64,000 nt of DNA from Saccharomonospora amisosensis (GTDB lineage Bacteria; Actinomycetota; Actinomycetes; Mycobacteriales; Pseudonocardiaceae). Shown piece by piece: positions 24,750 to 32,868 of this stretch. Position numbers and translations under genes: made by a program. The notes below the pieces were generated by a model, which was not told the DNA's origin, searched no databases, and was given only the letters and a program-made list of their open reading frames with translations. The stretch's first letter is position 1, and each line of letters begins with the position of its first letter. The stretch is taken from contig NZ_JAAOYM010000003.1 of the NCBI RefSeq assembly GCF_011761185.1, positions 62,001-126,000 of the forward strand, given 5' to 3'.

Positions 24750-25130
24750 CTACACCCGCACGATGGGAAGCCAGCGGGACAGGTCGGCGCGGGTACCGGA
24801 GGCGCTGACCCGTCCTTGCCGCTCAGCTTCGGTCCACTCCAGACGGCCGGTGGCGAGTTCGAGCCACGTGCGGGCGTCGGTCTCGACCACGTTGCCGGGT
24901 GTGCCCCTGGTGTGGCGAGGACCGGCTACACATTGGACGGCGGCGAACGGCGGAACCCTTACCTCGACGCTTCGTCCGGGGGCAATCATGGCTAGCGTGC
25001 GCAGACTCAGCCGTACGGCCGAGGCCAGCTCGGCACGCGAGGGAGCCGGGTCCGCACCGTCCAGCCAGGACGAAACAGCCGCCACCGCGGCTCTCAACTC
25101 GCCGGGGTCCACCTGGCGCGAAGTGGGCAT
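24750..25130 (-). CDS. SCP-like sterol carrier family protein (Rv0807-like)
   Basis: This 126-residue soluble protein belongs to a bacterial sterol-carrier-protein-like family. It has an N-terminal helical part (GELRAAVAAVSSWLDG) and a C-terminal beta part ending ARTWLELATGRLEWTEA with RVSASGTRADLSRWLP, resembling the SCP2 lipid-binding fold. Rv0807 lies next to purF in M. tuberculosis; here it is separated from purF by the XRE/DUF397/DUF574 insertion. On the minus strand TACTGT ends 6 nt before the ATG, so it may be leaderless. The ligand is unknown. Confidence 0.72.
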   Translation of the reverse strand: MPTSRQVDPGELRAAVAAVSSWLDGADPAPSRAELASAVRLSLRTLAMIAPGRSVEVRVPPFAAVQCVAGPRHTRGTPGNVVETDARTWLELATGRLEWTEAERQGRVSASGTRADLSRWLPIVRV

Positions 25131-25188
25131 GCCTCAACAGTAGAGTGGCCACCTAGGTACGAACACACGGCACGACGTGGGGAAGCAC

Positions 25189-25800
25189 ATGGCGCAGCGG
25201 GATGACGCAGACCGCCTGGTGCCCGACGGGACCGCGGTCATCAGGACGCCGGAGATCACGCCTGAGATGCGGGCCAACGCGAGGGCGAACCCCGGTAGTT
25301 GGCTCTACGTCATCGACGAGGCTTTCGATCCCAGTGGGCGTGTCCCTTCCTGGGCGGTCGTCGGCGCATACCCGGTCAACTCCGACGGTGAGATCATCGA
25401 GGACTTTCATCCCAACGACCGTTACCGCCCCTCCCCGAAGGCGCTCGGCCTGCCAGAGCCGCGCAACGACCTGGAGCGGCTGCTGCAACTCGTGTATGCC
25501 CGGCACCGCCCCGCCGAGGACCTGCCGCGCGCCGTGCTCGACTCGACGCTGTTCGTCTACGCGTGGTCACCCGCGCAGCGGACGGTGGTCGGTTTCCACG
25601 GCGCCGATGGCGATGTGGCGGTGCCCGCGTACACGACCAAATCTCTGGTCCCGGCCGACTGGCCGCATGCGCGAGCGGTGTTGGGCCGCGAGCTCGTCGA
25701 GCTGCTCGGCGGTCACCCGGTCGTGCTGAACCCTCACGACCTCGTCTCGGCCGTCGTGCCTGCGCAGGACCTGGAGGAGGCGCTGCGCGGGCGAGGCTGA
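25189..25800 (+). CDS. Conserved protein, possibly type VII secretion-associated
   Basis: A soluble protein of 203 residues with no signal peptide. It has the conserved core ANPGSWLYVIDEAFDPSG, VPSWAVVGAYPVNSDGEI and DRYRPSPKALGLPEPRNDL. Similar proteins in actinomycetes are annotated as type VII secretion system-associated, but no ESX gene is present in this window, so the label is weak. The ATG at 25189 follows GGGGAAG; a GTG at 25177 is an alternative. A strong hairpin follows, then the first lysozyme gene. Confidence 0.6.
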   Translation: MAQRDDADRLVPDGTAVIRTPEITPEMRANARANPGSWLYVIDEAFDPSGRVPSWAVVGAYPVNSDGEIIEDFHPNDRYRPSPKALGLPEPRNDLERLLQLVYARHRPAEDLPRAVLDSTLFVYAWSPAQRTVVGFHGADGDVAVPAYTTKSLVPADWPHARAVLGRELVELLGGHPVVLNPHDLVSAVVPAQDLEEALRGRG

Positions 25801-25852
25801 CCGCGCACCATTTCCGACTCTGCCGTGTGACACCCGGTTCGCGGGCGGTAGC

Positions 25853-25877
25853 CCCCACAGGCATGGTGCCTGTGGGG
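25853..25877 (+). terminator. Perfect 11-bp hairpin with 3-nt loop
   Basis: CCCCACAGGCA (25853-25863), loop TGG, then TGCCTGTGGGG (25867-25877). It lies 53 bp past the upstream stop and 23 bp before the first lysozyme GTG. It most likely terminates the upstream gene, though its closeness to the start leaves a leader role open. Confidence 0.7.
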
Positions 25878-25900
25878 ACGCCAACGAAGCGGGAGTCAAC

Positions 25901-26716
25901 GTGACAGTTCGCAGACCTTTCGCCTGGCTCGCCTGCACGGTGCTCGCCTCGGCGAGTCTCGTCGCCACGGGCGCGCAGGCATCGGCGGCCGACGAGTACG
26001 CGGGCGCGGCAGACAGACATGCTGGATCCCAGATCGCCCTGCACGAGGGGGTCCACGGACAACCCCGGCCCGCCGCGAGGATGGCGGGCGAACAGGTACT
26101 CGGTCACGACGTCAGCGGCTGGCAGGGCGATGTGGACTGGCCTTCGGCACGCGAAGGTGGCGCGCGGTTCGTCTACGTCAAGGCCACCGAAGGTACCGGC
26201 TACCGCAACGAACACTTCACTCAGCAGTACAACGGCTCCTACGAGGTCGGCATGCTGCGCGGTGCGTACCACTTCGCGCGCCCCGATGTCTCCGGTGGAG
26301 GCGAACAGGCCGAGTACTTCGTCGCAGGCGGTGGCGGTTGGAGCCCGGACGGCAGGACCCTTCCCGGTGCGCTCGACATGGAGTACAACCCCCACGGCGA
26401 CGCCTGCTACGGCAAGTCGCCTGCCCAACTCGTCGCCTGGATCAAGGCCTTTTCCGACACCTACACGCGCAGCACCGGAACGGCTCCGGTGATCTACACC
26501 AGCACGAGTTGGTGGCAACGCTGCACCGGGGGCAGCGCCGCTTTCGGGGACACCAATCCGCTGTGGCTCGCACGCTACGCCCCTGAGATCGGTCCACTGC
26601 CGCCCGGCTGGGGCACTCACACCATCTGGCAGTTCTCCGACTCCGGGCGCCTTCCTGGTGATCAGAACTATTTCAACGGTGCGGTCGAGCAACTGGCCAC
26701 GTTGGCAACCGGCTGA
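25901..26716 (+). CDS. Secreted GH25 lysozyme (first of a tandem pair)
   Basis: Glycoside hydrolase family 25 enzymes cut the beta-1,4 bond between MurNAc and GlcNAc in peptidoglycan. The 271-residue product has a Sec signal (about 1-30, ending AQASAA), a short region with HAGSQIALHEG, then the TIM-barrel domain. Catalytic residues are expected in DMEYN (D159, E161), with the conserved GHDVSGWQG (D70) and KATEG. The closest relative in the window is the next gene, about 190 bp downstream, so this is a tandem duplication. No cell-wall-binding domain follows the catalytic domain. Confidence 0.93.
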   Translation: MTVRRPFAWLACTVLASASLVATGAQASAADEYAGAADRHAGSQIALHEGVHGQPRPAARMAGEQVLGHDVSGWQGDVDWPSAREGGARFVYVKATEGTGYRNEHFTQQYNGSYEVGMLRGAYHFARPDVSGGGEQAEYFVAGGGGWSPDGRTLPGALDMEYNPHGDACYGKSPAQLVAWIKAFSDTYTRSTGTAPVIYTSTSWWQRCTGGSAAFGDTNPLWLARYAPEIGPLPPGWGTHTIWQFSDSGRLPGDQNYFNGAVEQLATLATG

Positions 26717-26727
26717 TGTCGGATGCG

Positions 26728-26753
26728 CCATTCGGGCCACATCCAGCGAATGG
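26728..26753 (+). terminator. Weak hairpin after the first lysozyme gene
   Basis: CCATTCG (26728-26734) pairs with CGAATGG (26747-26753) around a 12-nt loop, followed by TTTC. It stands 11 bp past the stop. An 8-bp inverted repeat (GTCGTGAA 26759-26766, TTCACGAC 26788-26795) follows and could be an operator for the second lysozyme gene. Confidence 0.4.
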
Positions 26754-26904
26754 TTTCGGTCGTGAATCACCCACTCATATCAGTTATTTCACGACAAGTA
26801 GTGACAAACTCCGCCGTCCTGCGATAGAAAACGCGCCCGAATGGCTTCCCCATGAAGCCGTTCACAGCGAGGGCACATTGTTGATCGTGAAGGGATAACT
26901 GCAA

Positions 26905-27780
26905 ATGTCCACCGGACGAAGAATGTGGAAACGGCTGATCGCCGCCGCGGCGCTCGGCTCGGCCAGCGCGCTCCTGCTCGGCGCGCTGTCCCCGGTGACC
27001 GCGGCAGCCGAGGGCGACGACCGGCTGCACGAGTACATCAGAACAAACGATCACCCCATGGGGTCACAGATTGCCAGAGTGGAAGGTGACCACTCCACCG
27101 ACGAGAGCAAGCGGATGGCGCTGCTACCGCAGGGGCGCGATTCGGATGGGATGCGGGCGATGGCCACGGTACCCGGTATCGACGTCAGTGGGTGGCAGGG
27201 AAATGTCGACTGGACCGACTGGTGGAACCAGGGTAAGCGGTTCGCCTACGTCAAGGCGACGGAGGGCACCGGATACGAGAACCCGTATTTCGCCCAGCAG
27301 TACAACGGCTCGTACGACGTCGGAATGATTCGTGGCGCCTACCATTTCGCACTACCCGACCGCTCCTCCGGTGCCGCGCAGGCCAACTTCTTCGTCGACA
27401 ACGGTGGTGGCTGGTCGCCGGACGGCAAGACGCTGCCCGGTGCGCTCGACATGGAGTACAACCCCTACGGCGACACCTGCTACGGCAAGAGCCAATCCGC
27501 CATGGCCGCCTGGATCAGGGACTTCCACGACACCTACCAAGCCAGGACCGGCCGTTGGCCGGTGATCTACACCTCCACGAGCTGGTGGAACCAGTGCGTC
27601 GGCACGGCGCAGAGCTTCGGCAGCACGGTCCCGCTTTGGGTGGCTCGATACGCGTCATCGGTGGGCACGCTGCCGAACGGCTGGAACTACCACACCTTCT
27701 GGCAGTACACCTCCAGTCCGATCGACCAGAACTCCTTCAACGGAAGCTACGACCGGCTGCGGGTCCTCGCCGCAGGCTGA
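26905..27780 (+). CDS. Secreted GH25 lysozyme (second of a tandem pair)
   Basis: This 291-residue paralogue of the preceding gene has a longer signal region (about 1-35, LIAAAALGSASALLLGALSPVTAAA) and the same PMGSQIARVEG motif ahead of the GH25 barrel. It keeps GIDVSGWQGNVDW (D93), YVKATEGTGYENPYF and LDMEYN (D182, E184). It differs from its partner by an extra linker before the domain. An AT-rich 188-bp gap precedes it, so it probably has its own promoter. It ends at a strong terminator. Confidence 0.93.
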   Translation: MSTGRRMWKRLIAAAALGSASALLLGALSPVTAAAEGDDRLHEYIRTNDHPMGSQIARVEGDHSTDESKRMALLPQGRDSDGMRAMATVPGIDVSGWQGNVDWTDWWNQGKRFAYVKATEGTGYENPYFAQQYNGSYDVGMIRGAYHFALPDRSSGAAQANFFVDNGGGWSPDGKTLPGALDMEYNPYGDTCYGKSQSAMAAWIRDFHDTYQARTGRWPVIYTSTSWWNQCVGTAQSFGSTVPLWVARYASSVGTLPNGWNYHTFWQYTSSPIDQNSFNGSYDRLRVLAAG

Positions 27781-27793
27781 GCTGAGCGTATGC

Positions 27794-27836
27794 GGGCTCT
27801 CACCCGGCCGTTCAGGTGGTGGCCGGGTGGGAGCCC
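27794..27836 (+). terminator. Strong 16-bp hairpin terminator
   Basis: GGGCTCTCACCCGGCC (27794-27809) pairs with GGCCGGGTGGGAGCCC (27821-27836) with a single T-G wobble and an 11-nt loop, 14 bp after the second lysozyme stop. Confidence 0.85.
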
Positions 27837-27973
27837 ATCGCCGTGCCGTGTTGATCGCGAGGCAGAATTCCAGGTCGACATCGCGTCTGGGGAACCAGCA
27901 CCCGTAGTGCGCGCGTCGGAACTGGCGGGAGAGCGCACCTCTGGGGGCGCCGCGATCCACGGAAGGCATAACC

Positions 27974-28981
27974 ATGACGTATCCACCGCAACCCGGCCAG
28001 CCGCCCTACGGGCAACAGCCGGGCCCCTACGGCCAGGGTGGCTATCCCCAATCCGGAGGGTTCCCCCAGCAAGGTGCCCAGTACCCCCCGACGGCGGGCT
28101 ACCCACAGCAGGGCCAGTACCAGCAAGGTTACTACCAGCAGGGCGGGCAGTTCGGCTACCCGCAGGGTGGCGGGTTCGGCCCGCCACCACCGAAGAAGAA
28201 GAAGACGGGCCTGTGGGTCGGGCTTTCGGCGGGTGCTGTTGTGGTCATCGCGTTCGTGATCACCGCGTTCGTGGCGCCCGGCTTCCTGCTGTCCGACAAG
28301 GAGGATGGTGGGGGCGCGGGCGGTAGCGGCGCGGCCGCGGTCGCGCAACAGATCATCGACGGTCTCAACAACAAGGACACCGCCTCGCTCAACCAGCTGA
28401 CCTGTTCCGGCGCCGACGAGGACGTCTCGGAAGCCATCGGTTCGGTCAACGACATCGAGAAGGCGACCCTGGGAGAGGTCAAGGAGTCGGGGAACACCGC
28501 GACCGCGAAGGCCAAAGTCGTTGTATCCGGCGACGAGTACGACGTGGTCAGCGAACTGGCCAAGAACGGCGGCAACTGGTGCTGGCAGAACCTGAGCATG
28601 GGTGGCACGGCCGCAGGACCCACCACGAATCCGAGTGAGCCAGCCGGAACCGGCGACGACACCTCAGGTGGTAGCGGGGGTGCAGCCGACGCCGAAACAC
28701 TGATCCAGGAGTTCATCGACGCCATCAACAACGGCGACGAGGCGACCGCGACCGGCATGCTGTGCTCGGGTGCGGGAGAGATGAGCAAGAGCTCGCTGGA
28801 CAAGGTCTTCACCGGTTCCGCCCAGCTGAGCGCGGACCCCGTGAACGAGGAGGGGAGCGCTTCAGGCTCCACCTACACCTCGACCATCGAGGGCACTGTG
28901 GACGGACAGCAGGCATACGGCGCGGTTGCCGTGGTCGAGATCAGCGGCGAGTTGTGTGTGGCGGCGCTCTACGTCTCCTGA
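27974..28981 (+). CDS. Membrane-anchored protein with Gly/Gln/Pro/Tyr-rich N-terminus and two DUF4878-like repeats
   Basis: This protein of 335 residues has a low-complexity cytoplasmic N-terminus (about 1-75, repeats such as GQPPYGQQPG and YPQQGQYQQG), a basic PKKKK stop, one membrane helix (about 78-103) and an extracytoplasmic part. The latter holds two similar units, each starting with an amphipathic helix (AAAVAQQIIDGLNNKDTASL; AETLIQEFIDAINNGDEATA), followed by a Cys-containing CSGA motif. This resembles DUF4878/lumazine-binding-like domains. Function is unknown; display at the cell surface is inferred from the topology. Confidence 0.7.
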   Translation: MTYPPQPGQPPYGQQPGPYGQGGYPQSGGFPQQGAQYPPTAGYPQQGQYQQGYYQQGGQFGYPQGGGFGPPPPKKKKTGLWVGLSAGAVVVIAFVITAFVAPGFLLSDKEDGGGAGGSGAAAVAQQIIDGLNNKDTASLNQLTCSGADEDVSEAIGSVNDIEKATLGEVKESGNTATAKAKVVVSGDEYDVVSELAKNGGNWCWQNLSMGGTAAGPTTNPSEPAGTGDDTSGGSGGAADAETLIQEFIDAINNGDEATATGMLCSGAGEMSKSSLDKVFTGSAQLSADPVNEEGSASGSTYTSTIEGTVDGQQAYGAVAVVEISGELCVAALYVS

Positions 28982-29607
28982 CCTTCTCCAGCCGCCTTTC
29001 GCGAGGAGGCCACCGGAGCAGGTGGCCTCCTCGCGGCCTGCCGGGCGCGCCTCGGTCGCATCACGAGCGCGGCAACGTAGTAGGTGCACGGTTCAGCCGT
29101 GTGGTTGGCGTAGCGCAGGGTGACGTCCGCGGCGAGGTAGACCGAGTCGCCGCGGGTCAGTTCCACCGTGCGGTCGCCGTCGATGGTCAACGTCACGGTC
29201 CCGCTCTCCACGAAGATGAACTCGTGTGACCCGGGTGCGTAGGGCGGGTAGTCGGCGGGAACGCAACCCGGCGGAAGCGTGGAGCGGACCCACTCGAAGT
29301 TCACGCCCGGCACCACGGGCGTAAGGATCGTGCGGTGCCATCCGCCCGGCTCGGCGACGGTGTCCTGCTCCGCGGCGCGGCGAACGATGATCCGCTCGGC
29401 CTCCGGCTCAGTGAGCAGTTCCGTCAACCGGACATCGAGGCCCGCAGCGATGCGATCGAGCACCACCACCGTCGCGGCCTTGTCGCCGCGCTCCACCGCC
29501 GACAGCATGCTGACACTCACCGACGACAGTTCGGCGAGCCGTTGCAGCGTCAGAGCGCGCTCCAACCGCAGGCGCTGAATGCGTTGACCAAGAGCAGCCA
29601 GATCCAT
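28969..29607 (-). CDS. XRE-family regulator with C-terminal cupin domain
   Basis: The 212-residue regulator has an N-terminal HTH (about 5-60: IQRLRLERALTLQRLAELSS, VSMLSAVERGD) and a cupin beta-barrel (about 95-185: YAPGSHEFIFVESGTVTLTI, GDSVYLAADVTLRYANH). Such proteins often repress a divergent metabolic gene. On the minus strand TATCAT (29615-29620) ends 7 nt before the ATG, so its transcript is probably leaderless. A perfect palindrome covers that -10 box. The 3' end overlaps the convergent membrane-protein gene by 13 bp, and the last residues are encoded across a 14-bp hairpin. Confidence 0.85.
   Translation of the reverse strand: MDLAALGQRIQRLRLERALTLQRLAELSSVSVSMLSAVERGDKAATVVVLDRIAAGLDVRLTELLTEPEAERIIVRRAAEQDTVAEPGGWHRTILTPVVPGVNFEWVRSTLPPGCVPADYPPYAPGSHEFIFVESGTVTLTIDGDRTVELTRGDSVYLAADVTLRYANHTAEPCTYYVAALVMRPRRARQAARRPPAPVASSRKAAGEGQET
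29001..29034. terminator. 14-bp hairpin between convergent genes, inside the XRE-cupin 3' end
   Basis: GCGAGGAGGCCACC (29001-29014) and GGTGGCCTCCTCGC (29021-29034) form a perfect stem with a 6-nt loop, 19 bp past the membrane-protein stop. It lies within the coding sequence of the C-terminal tail of the XRE-cupin gene, so it terminates rightward transcription but must be translated through leftward. Confidence 0.75.
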
Positions 29608-29610
29608 CTA

Positions 29611-29623
29611 CACTATGATAGTG
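29611..29623. promoter_or_regulatory. Palindromic operator CACTAT-G-ATAGTG
   Basis: A 13-bp perfect dyad (CACTAT and ATAGTG around one base) lies in the 40-bp gap between the XRE-cupin gene and the GNAT gene. It covers the putative -10 of the XRE-cupin gene and stands 25 bp before the GNAT start. Autoregulation by the XRE-cupin protein is the simplest reading. Confidence 0.6.
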
Positions 29624-29647
29624 ATTCCTTCCCCTATAGAGGAAACG

Positions 29648-30169
29648 GTGTCCGGTCCCACCGTGCGTGCCGCCACGGGCGACGATATACCGACGATCGC
29701 CGACATCTACGCGTACTACGTCACCAACAGCGTCGCCACGTTCGAACTCGAACCCCCGGACCACGCCGATTGGCTGCGTCGCTACCGCGCCGTGACCACC
29801 GCCGGTCTGCCGTTCCTCGTGGCCGAACACCCCGACCTACCTCCCGGGCCGGCGGGCTATGCCTATTGCTCACCGTGGAAGGCGAGGCCCGCCTACCGCC
29901 ACACCGCGGAGGACTCCGTCTACCTCGACCCGCACGCGCGAGGGCGAGGCATAGGTGGCGCGCTGCTGGACCGGTTGCTGGCCGGTTGCGTGGAGGCGGG
30001 CGTCAGGCAGGTGCTGGCGGTGATCGCCGACTCCGGCGACCCGGCTTCGCCCGCGCTGCACACCGGCCGCGGCTTCGCGGAGGTGGGACGGCTGCGCGAG
30101 GTGGGGTTCAAACACGGCCGGTGGCTGGACACCGTGCTGCTACAGCGAACACTCACTGGGCAGGCGTGA
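29648..30169 (+). CDS. GNAT N-acetyltransferase, phosphinothricin acetyltransferase-like
   Basis: This acetyl-CoA-dependent N-acetyltransferase (173 residues) belongs to the Pat/Bar/YncA (MnaT) group, which acetylates phosphinothricin or amino acids such as methionine. Motifs are VRAATGDDIPTIADIYAYYV, SVYLDPHARGRGIGGALLD (acetyl-CoA loop) and HTGRGFAEVGRLREVGFKHG, the typical C-terminal signature of the group. The GTG at 29648 has GAGGAA three bases upstream; an ATG at 29615 lies inside the operator palindrome and is less likely. It overlaps the next gene by four bases (GTGA). Confidence 0.82.
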   Translation: MSGPTVRAATGDDIPTIADIYAYYVTNSVATFELEPPDHADWLRRYRAVTTAGLPFLVAEHPDLPPGPAGYAYCSPWKARPAYRHTAEDSVYLDPHARGRGIGGALLDRLLAGCVEAGVRQVLAVIADSGDPASPALHTGRGFAEVGRLREVGFKHGRWLDTVLLQRTLTGQA

Positions 30170-31245
30170 GGGTGTTCCGCAGGCTGGCCCGGCGCTGGTT
30201 CTCCCCGCTGTACGCCACGGTGCTGTCCTCGATCCTGCTGCTCGTCGCCATCAGCGGATGGCTGCTGACCGACAGCGGCACCAGCCGCAGCGAGGCGCTG
30301 CGCACGGGTGGCCTCGCCGGTGGGGCCGTGGTCGCGCTGTACGCGTTGTGGCTGAACGACCGGCGCCGCCGCGTCGAGGAGGCACGCCAGGAAGTCGAGC
30401 GCAGCAGGCACGAGTTGGAGAGTCACCGGGTCGCCGACGAACGGTTCGCCCGCGCCATCGAACTGCTCGGCCACGAGACCGATCAGGTACGCGTCGGCGC
30501 GCTGCACGCGCTCGCCGGCCTCGCTCGCGGCAGACCGGACTACACCCAGACCGTGCTCGACGTGCTGTGTTCCTACCTACGAAGGCCCTACTCCCACCCC
30601 CGCTTCACCGGTTCGCAGGCTCCACCTGATGCCGAAGCCGAACGCGAGTTGCAGGTGCGGCTGACCGCACAGCGGCTCATCTACGACCTGCTGCCGGCGG
30701 CGGGATCGGATGACGCACCTGCCTACGACCTTGACCTGACCGGCGCCGCCCTGGAATACCTCGACCTTTCCCGTCGCAGGCTCGGCACCGTGGTGCTGCG
30801 CTACGCCTACCTGCACAGCAGCACCAATCTCAGCGAGTGCGAGTTCACCGGACCCGCCTGGTTCACCTCGACGACCACCGGCGACGGCAGGCTGTCCGGC
30901 CGGTTCCGCTGCCGCGACACCGTTTTCCGTGAACGGGCGTGGTTCAGCAAGACCACGTTCAACTCGCTCGCCGACTTCACGGGCACGAGCTTCGAAGGCG
31001 AGACCGGGTTCGCCGATGCCACGTTCCTCGGTGACGCCGTACTGCGTGACACCTCCTTCGCCGCGGGGCTGGATCTTCGGCGGGCCACCTTCGACAGCTT
31101 CGTCGACCTTCGCTGGCGCACCGCGCCTGCGGGGGTCTCGCTGTTCAACACGCTTGTCAACCCCGAGCGGGACGTGCAGTTACCGGCGGGCTGGACCACA
31201 GAGCCGCTGCCGGACGGCCGCGCCCAGTTGCGGGTCCGCGAGTAG
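30166..31245 (+). CDS. Membrane-anchored pentapeptide-repeat-like protein
   Basis: The 359-residue protein has two N-terminal membrane helices (about 16-35 and 45-65), a charged coiled region (DRRRRVEEARQEVERSRHEL) and the conserved block FARAIELLGHETDQVRVGAL with YTQTVLDVLCSYLRRPY. The C-terminal beta-helical part has imperfect A(D/N)LxxxxF-type repeats (EFTGPAWF, TFNSLADFTGTSFEGETGFADATF). It resembles pentapeptide-repeat membrane proteins of Streptomyces and Pseudonocardiaceae. Function is unknown. It is coupled to the GNAT gene by a 4-bp overlap and ends 3 bp before the convergent FadD gene. Confidence 0.75.
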   Translation: MRVFRRLARRWFSPLYATVLSSILLLVAISGWLLTDSGTSRSEALRTGGLAGGAVVALYALWLNDRRRRVEEARQEVERSRHELESHRVADERFARAIELLGHETDQVRVGALHALAGLARGRPDYTQTVLDVLCSYLRRPYSHPRFTGSQAPPDAEAERELQVRLTAQRLIYDLLPAAGSDDAPAYDLDLTGAALEYLDLSRRRLGTVVLRYAYLHSSTNLSECEFTGPAWFTSTTTGDGRLSGRFRCRDTVFRERAWFSKTTFNSLADFTGTSFEGETGFADATFLGDAVLRDTSFAAGLDLRRATFDSFVDLRWRTAPAGVSLFNTLVNPERDVQLPAGWTTEPLPDGRAQLRVRE

Positions 31246-31248
31246 CGG

Positions 31249-32862
31249 TCATTCCCGGTGTGCCGGGGGGTGGTTGTCGGCGTACCCGTGCGCCCAGCGG
31301 TAGTCGGGTTTGCCCGTCGGGGAGCGAACGACGCACTCGGTGAACCACACCGTGCGCGGCACCTTGTAGCCCGAGAGCCGCTCCCGCACGTGATCGGCCA
31401 GCGAGGCGAATTCGGGCTGCCTGCCGTCTCTTGGCTGGATCACCGCCGCGACCCGCTGCCCGAAGCGTTCGTCGGCAACGCCGATGACCACGGCGTCGAA
31501 GACATCGGCATGGGATTTGAGCACGGCCTCCACCTCTTCGGGAAAGACCTTCTCCCCGCCGGTGTTGACGCACATGTTCCCGCGCCCGAGTAACCGGATC
31601 GCGCCGTCGGCCTCCACCGTGGCGTAGTCGCCCGGCGTCACATACCGCTTGCCGTCGACCTCGACGAACATCGACTTCGTCTTCTCCGGGTCCTTGTAGT
31701 ACCCGATCGGCAGGTGGCCCCCTCGGGCGAGCCTGCCAACGATCCCCGAGCCGGGCGCGATCGGCCGGTCCTCGTCGTCCAGCACGACCGTCTCCCTGCC
31801 TGGCCGCACCTTGGGCCCGCCGTCGTCGAGATCGTCCCGGGTCGCGACGGAAATGCCGCCGAAGCCGGTCTCCGACGCGCCGATCGAGTCGCTGATCATC
31901 ACGTTCGGCAGCGCGTCGAGCAGTTGCCGCTTGACGCTCGGCGAGAACAGCGCCGCCCCGCTGCCGATCGCCACCAGCGACGAGGTGTCGTAGCCGCCGT
32001 TGGCCAACGCATCCGCCAGCGGCCGAGCCATCGCGTCACCCGTGATCACCACGATGTTCACCCGCTGCCGCTGCACCAGCCGCCACACCTCGTCCGGGTC
32101 GAACCGTGGTGTGAACACCAGCGTGCCGCCGGTGAACAGCGCCGAAAGCGACGGCCACTGCGCGGCGGCGTGGATCAGCGGTGGCATCGGCAGCCAGGTG
32201 GCGCCATCGCCTGCCGCCCCGTTGCGGGCCTGTTCCCACTCGTCCTCGATCGCCGCGCCGGTGTGGAAGTCGAACCCGCCGCCGAGCACCCGCCAGATGT
32301 CCTCGTGCCGCCACAGCACCCCCTTGGGAGCACCCGTGGTGCCACCGGTGTAGAGGATGTAGCGATCGCCGCTGCTGCGTTCCTCGAAATCGCGCTCGGC
32401 ACTCGCGCCCGCGAGCGCGGATTCGTACTCCACGCCGCCGTAGGGCTCGTAGTCGTGGCCGGACTCGTCGTCCACCACCACGACGTGACGCAGCCCTGGC
32501 ACATCCTGCAGCACCGGGGCTACCGCATCGCTGAACCGGCGCTCGTGCACGAGTGCCGACAGGTCGGCGTTGTCGAACAGGTAGCGCAACTCGTCGCTGA
32601 CGTAGCGGTAGTTGACGTTGATGGCGACCGCTCGCAGCTTGTAGGCGGCCAGCATGGTCTCCATCGCCTCGGCCGAGTTTCGCAGCTGAAAGCCGATATG
32701 TGAACCACAGCCGAGACCCTGCGCGGCGAAATGGTGGGCAAGCCGGTTCGCCCGCCGATCCAGTTCGGCGAAGGTGAACCTGCGCTCGCCGTCGATCACG
32801 GCGAGCCGGTCGGGCATCAGATCAACGGCGTGCTCGAACAGGTCGGCGATGTTGAAGCTCAT
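31249..32862 (-). CDS. Acyl-CoA synthetase, FadD19-like (steroid side-chain CoA ligase family)
   Basis: This adenylate-forming enzyme activates a carboxylic acid to its CoA thioester. The 537 residues contain the P-loop YTGGTTGAPKG (about 170), SIGASETGFGG, the adenosine motif PGDYATVEADG and the C-terminal catalytic Lys region SPTGKPDYRWAHG. The sequence follows M. tuberculosis FadD19 closely (for example NVNYRYVSDELRYLFDNADL and VVLDDEDRPIAPGSG), which activates 3-oxo-cholest-4-en-26-oate. It is the last gene of the leftward CYP51 operon. The substrate may be a steroid side chain or another branched acid. Confidence 0.85.
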   Translation of the reverse strand: MSFNIADLFEHAVDLMPDRLAVIDGERRFTFAELDRRANRLAHHFAAQGLGCGSHIGFQLRNSAEAMETMLAAYKLRAVAINVNYRYVSDELRYLFDNADLSALVHERRFSDAVAPVLQDVPGLRHVVVVDDESGHDYEPYGGVEYESALAGASAERDFEERSSGDRYILYTGGTTGAPKGVLWRHEDIWRVLGGGFDFHTGAAIEDEWEQARNGAAGDGATWLPMPPLIHAAAQWPSLSALFTGGTLVFTPRFDPDEVWRLVQRQRVNIVVITGDAMARPLADALANGGYDTSSLVAIGSGAALFSPSVKRQLLDALPNVMISDSIGASETGFGGISVATRDDLDDGGPKVRPGRETVVLDDEDRPIAPGSGIVGRLARGGHLPIGYYKDPEKTKSMFVEVDGKRYVTPGDYATVEADGAIRLLGRGNMCVNTGGEKVFPEEVEAVLKSHADVFDAVVIGVADERFGQRVAAVIQPRDGRQPEFASLADHVRERLSGYKVPRTVWFTECVVRSPTGKPDYRWAHGYADNHPPAHRE

Positions 32863-32868
32863 CGGCCC

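Noticed and set aside
25394-26770. 458-codon minus-strand frame over the first lysozyme region
   Set aside because: It crosses a terminator hairpin and is antisense to two clear genes; no family features.
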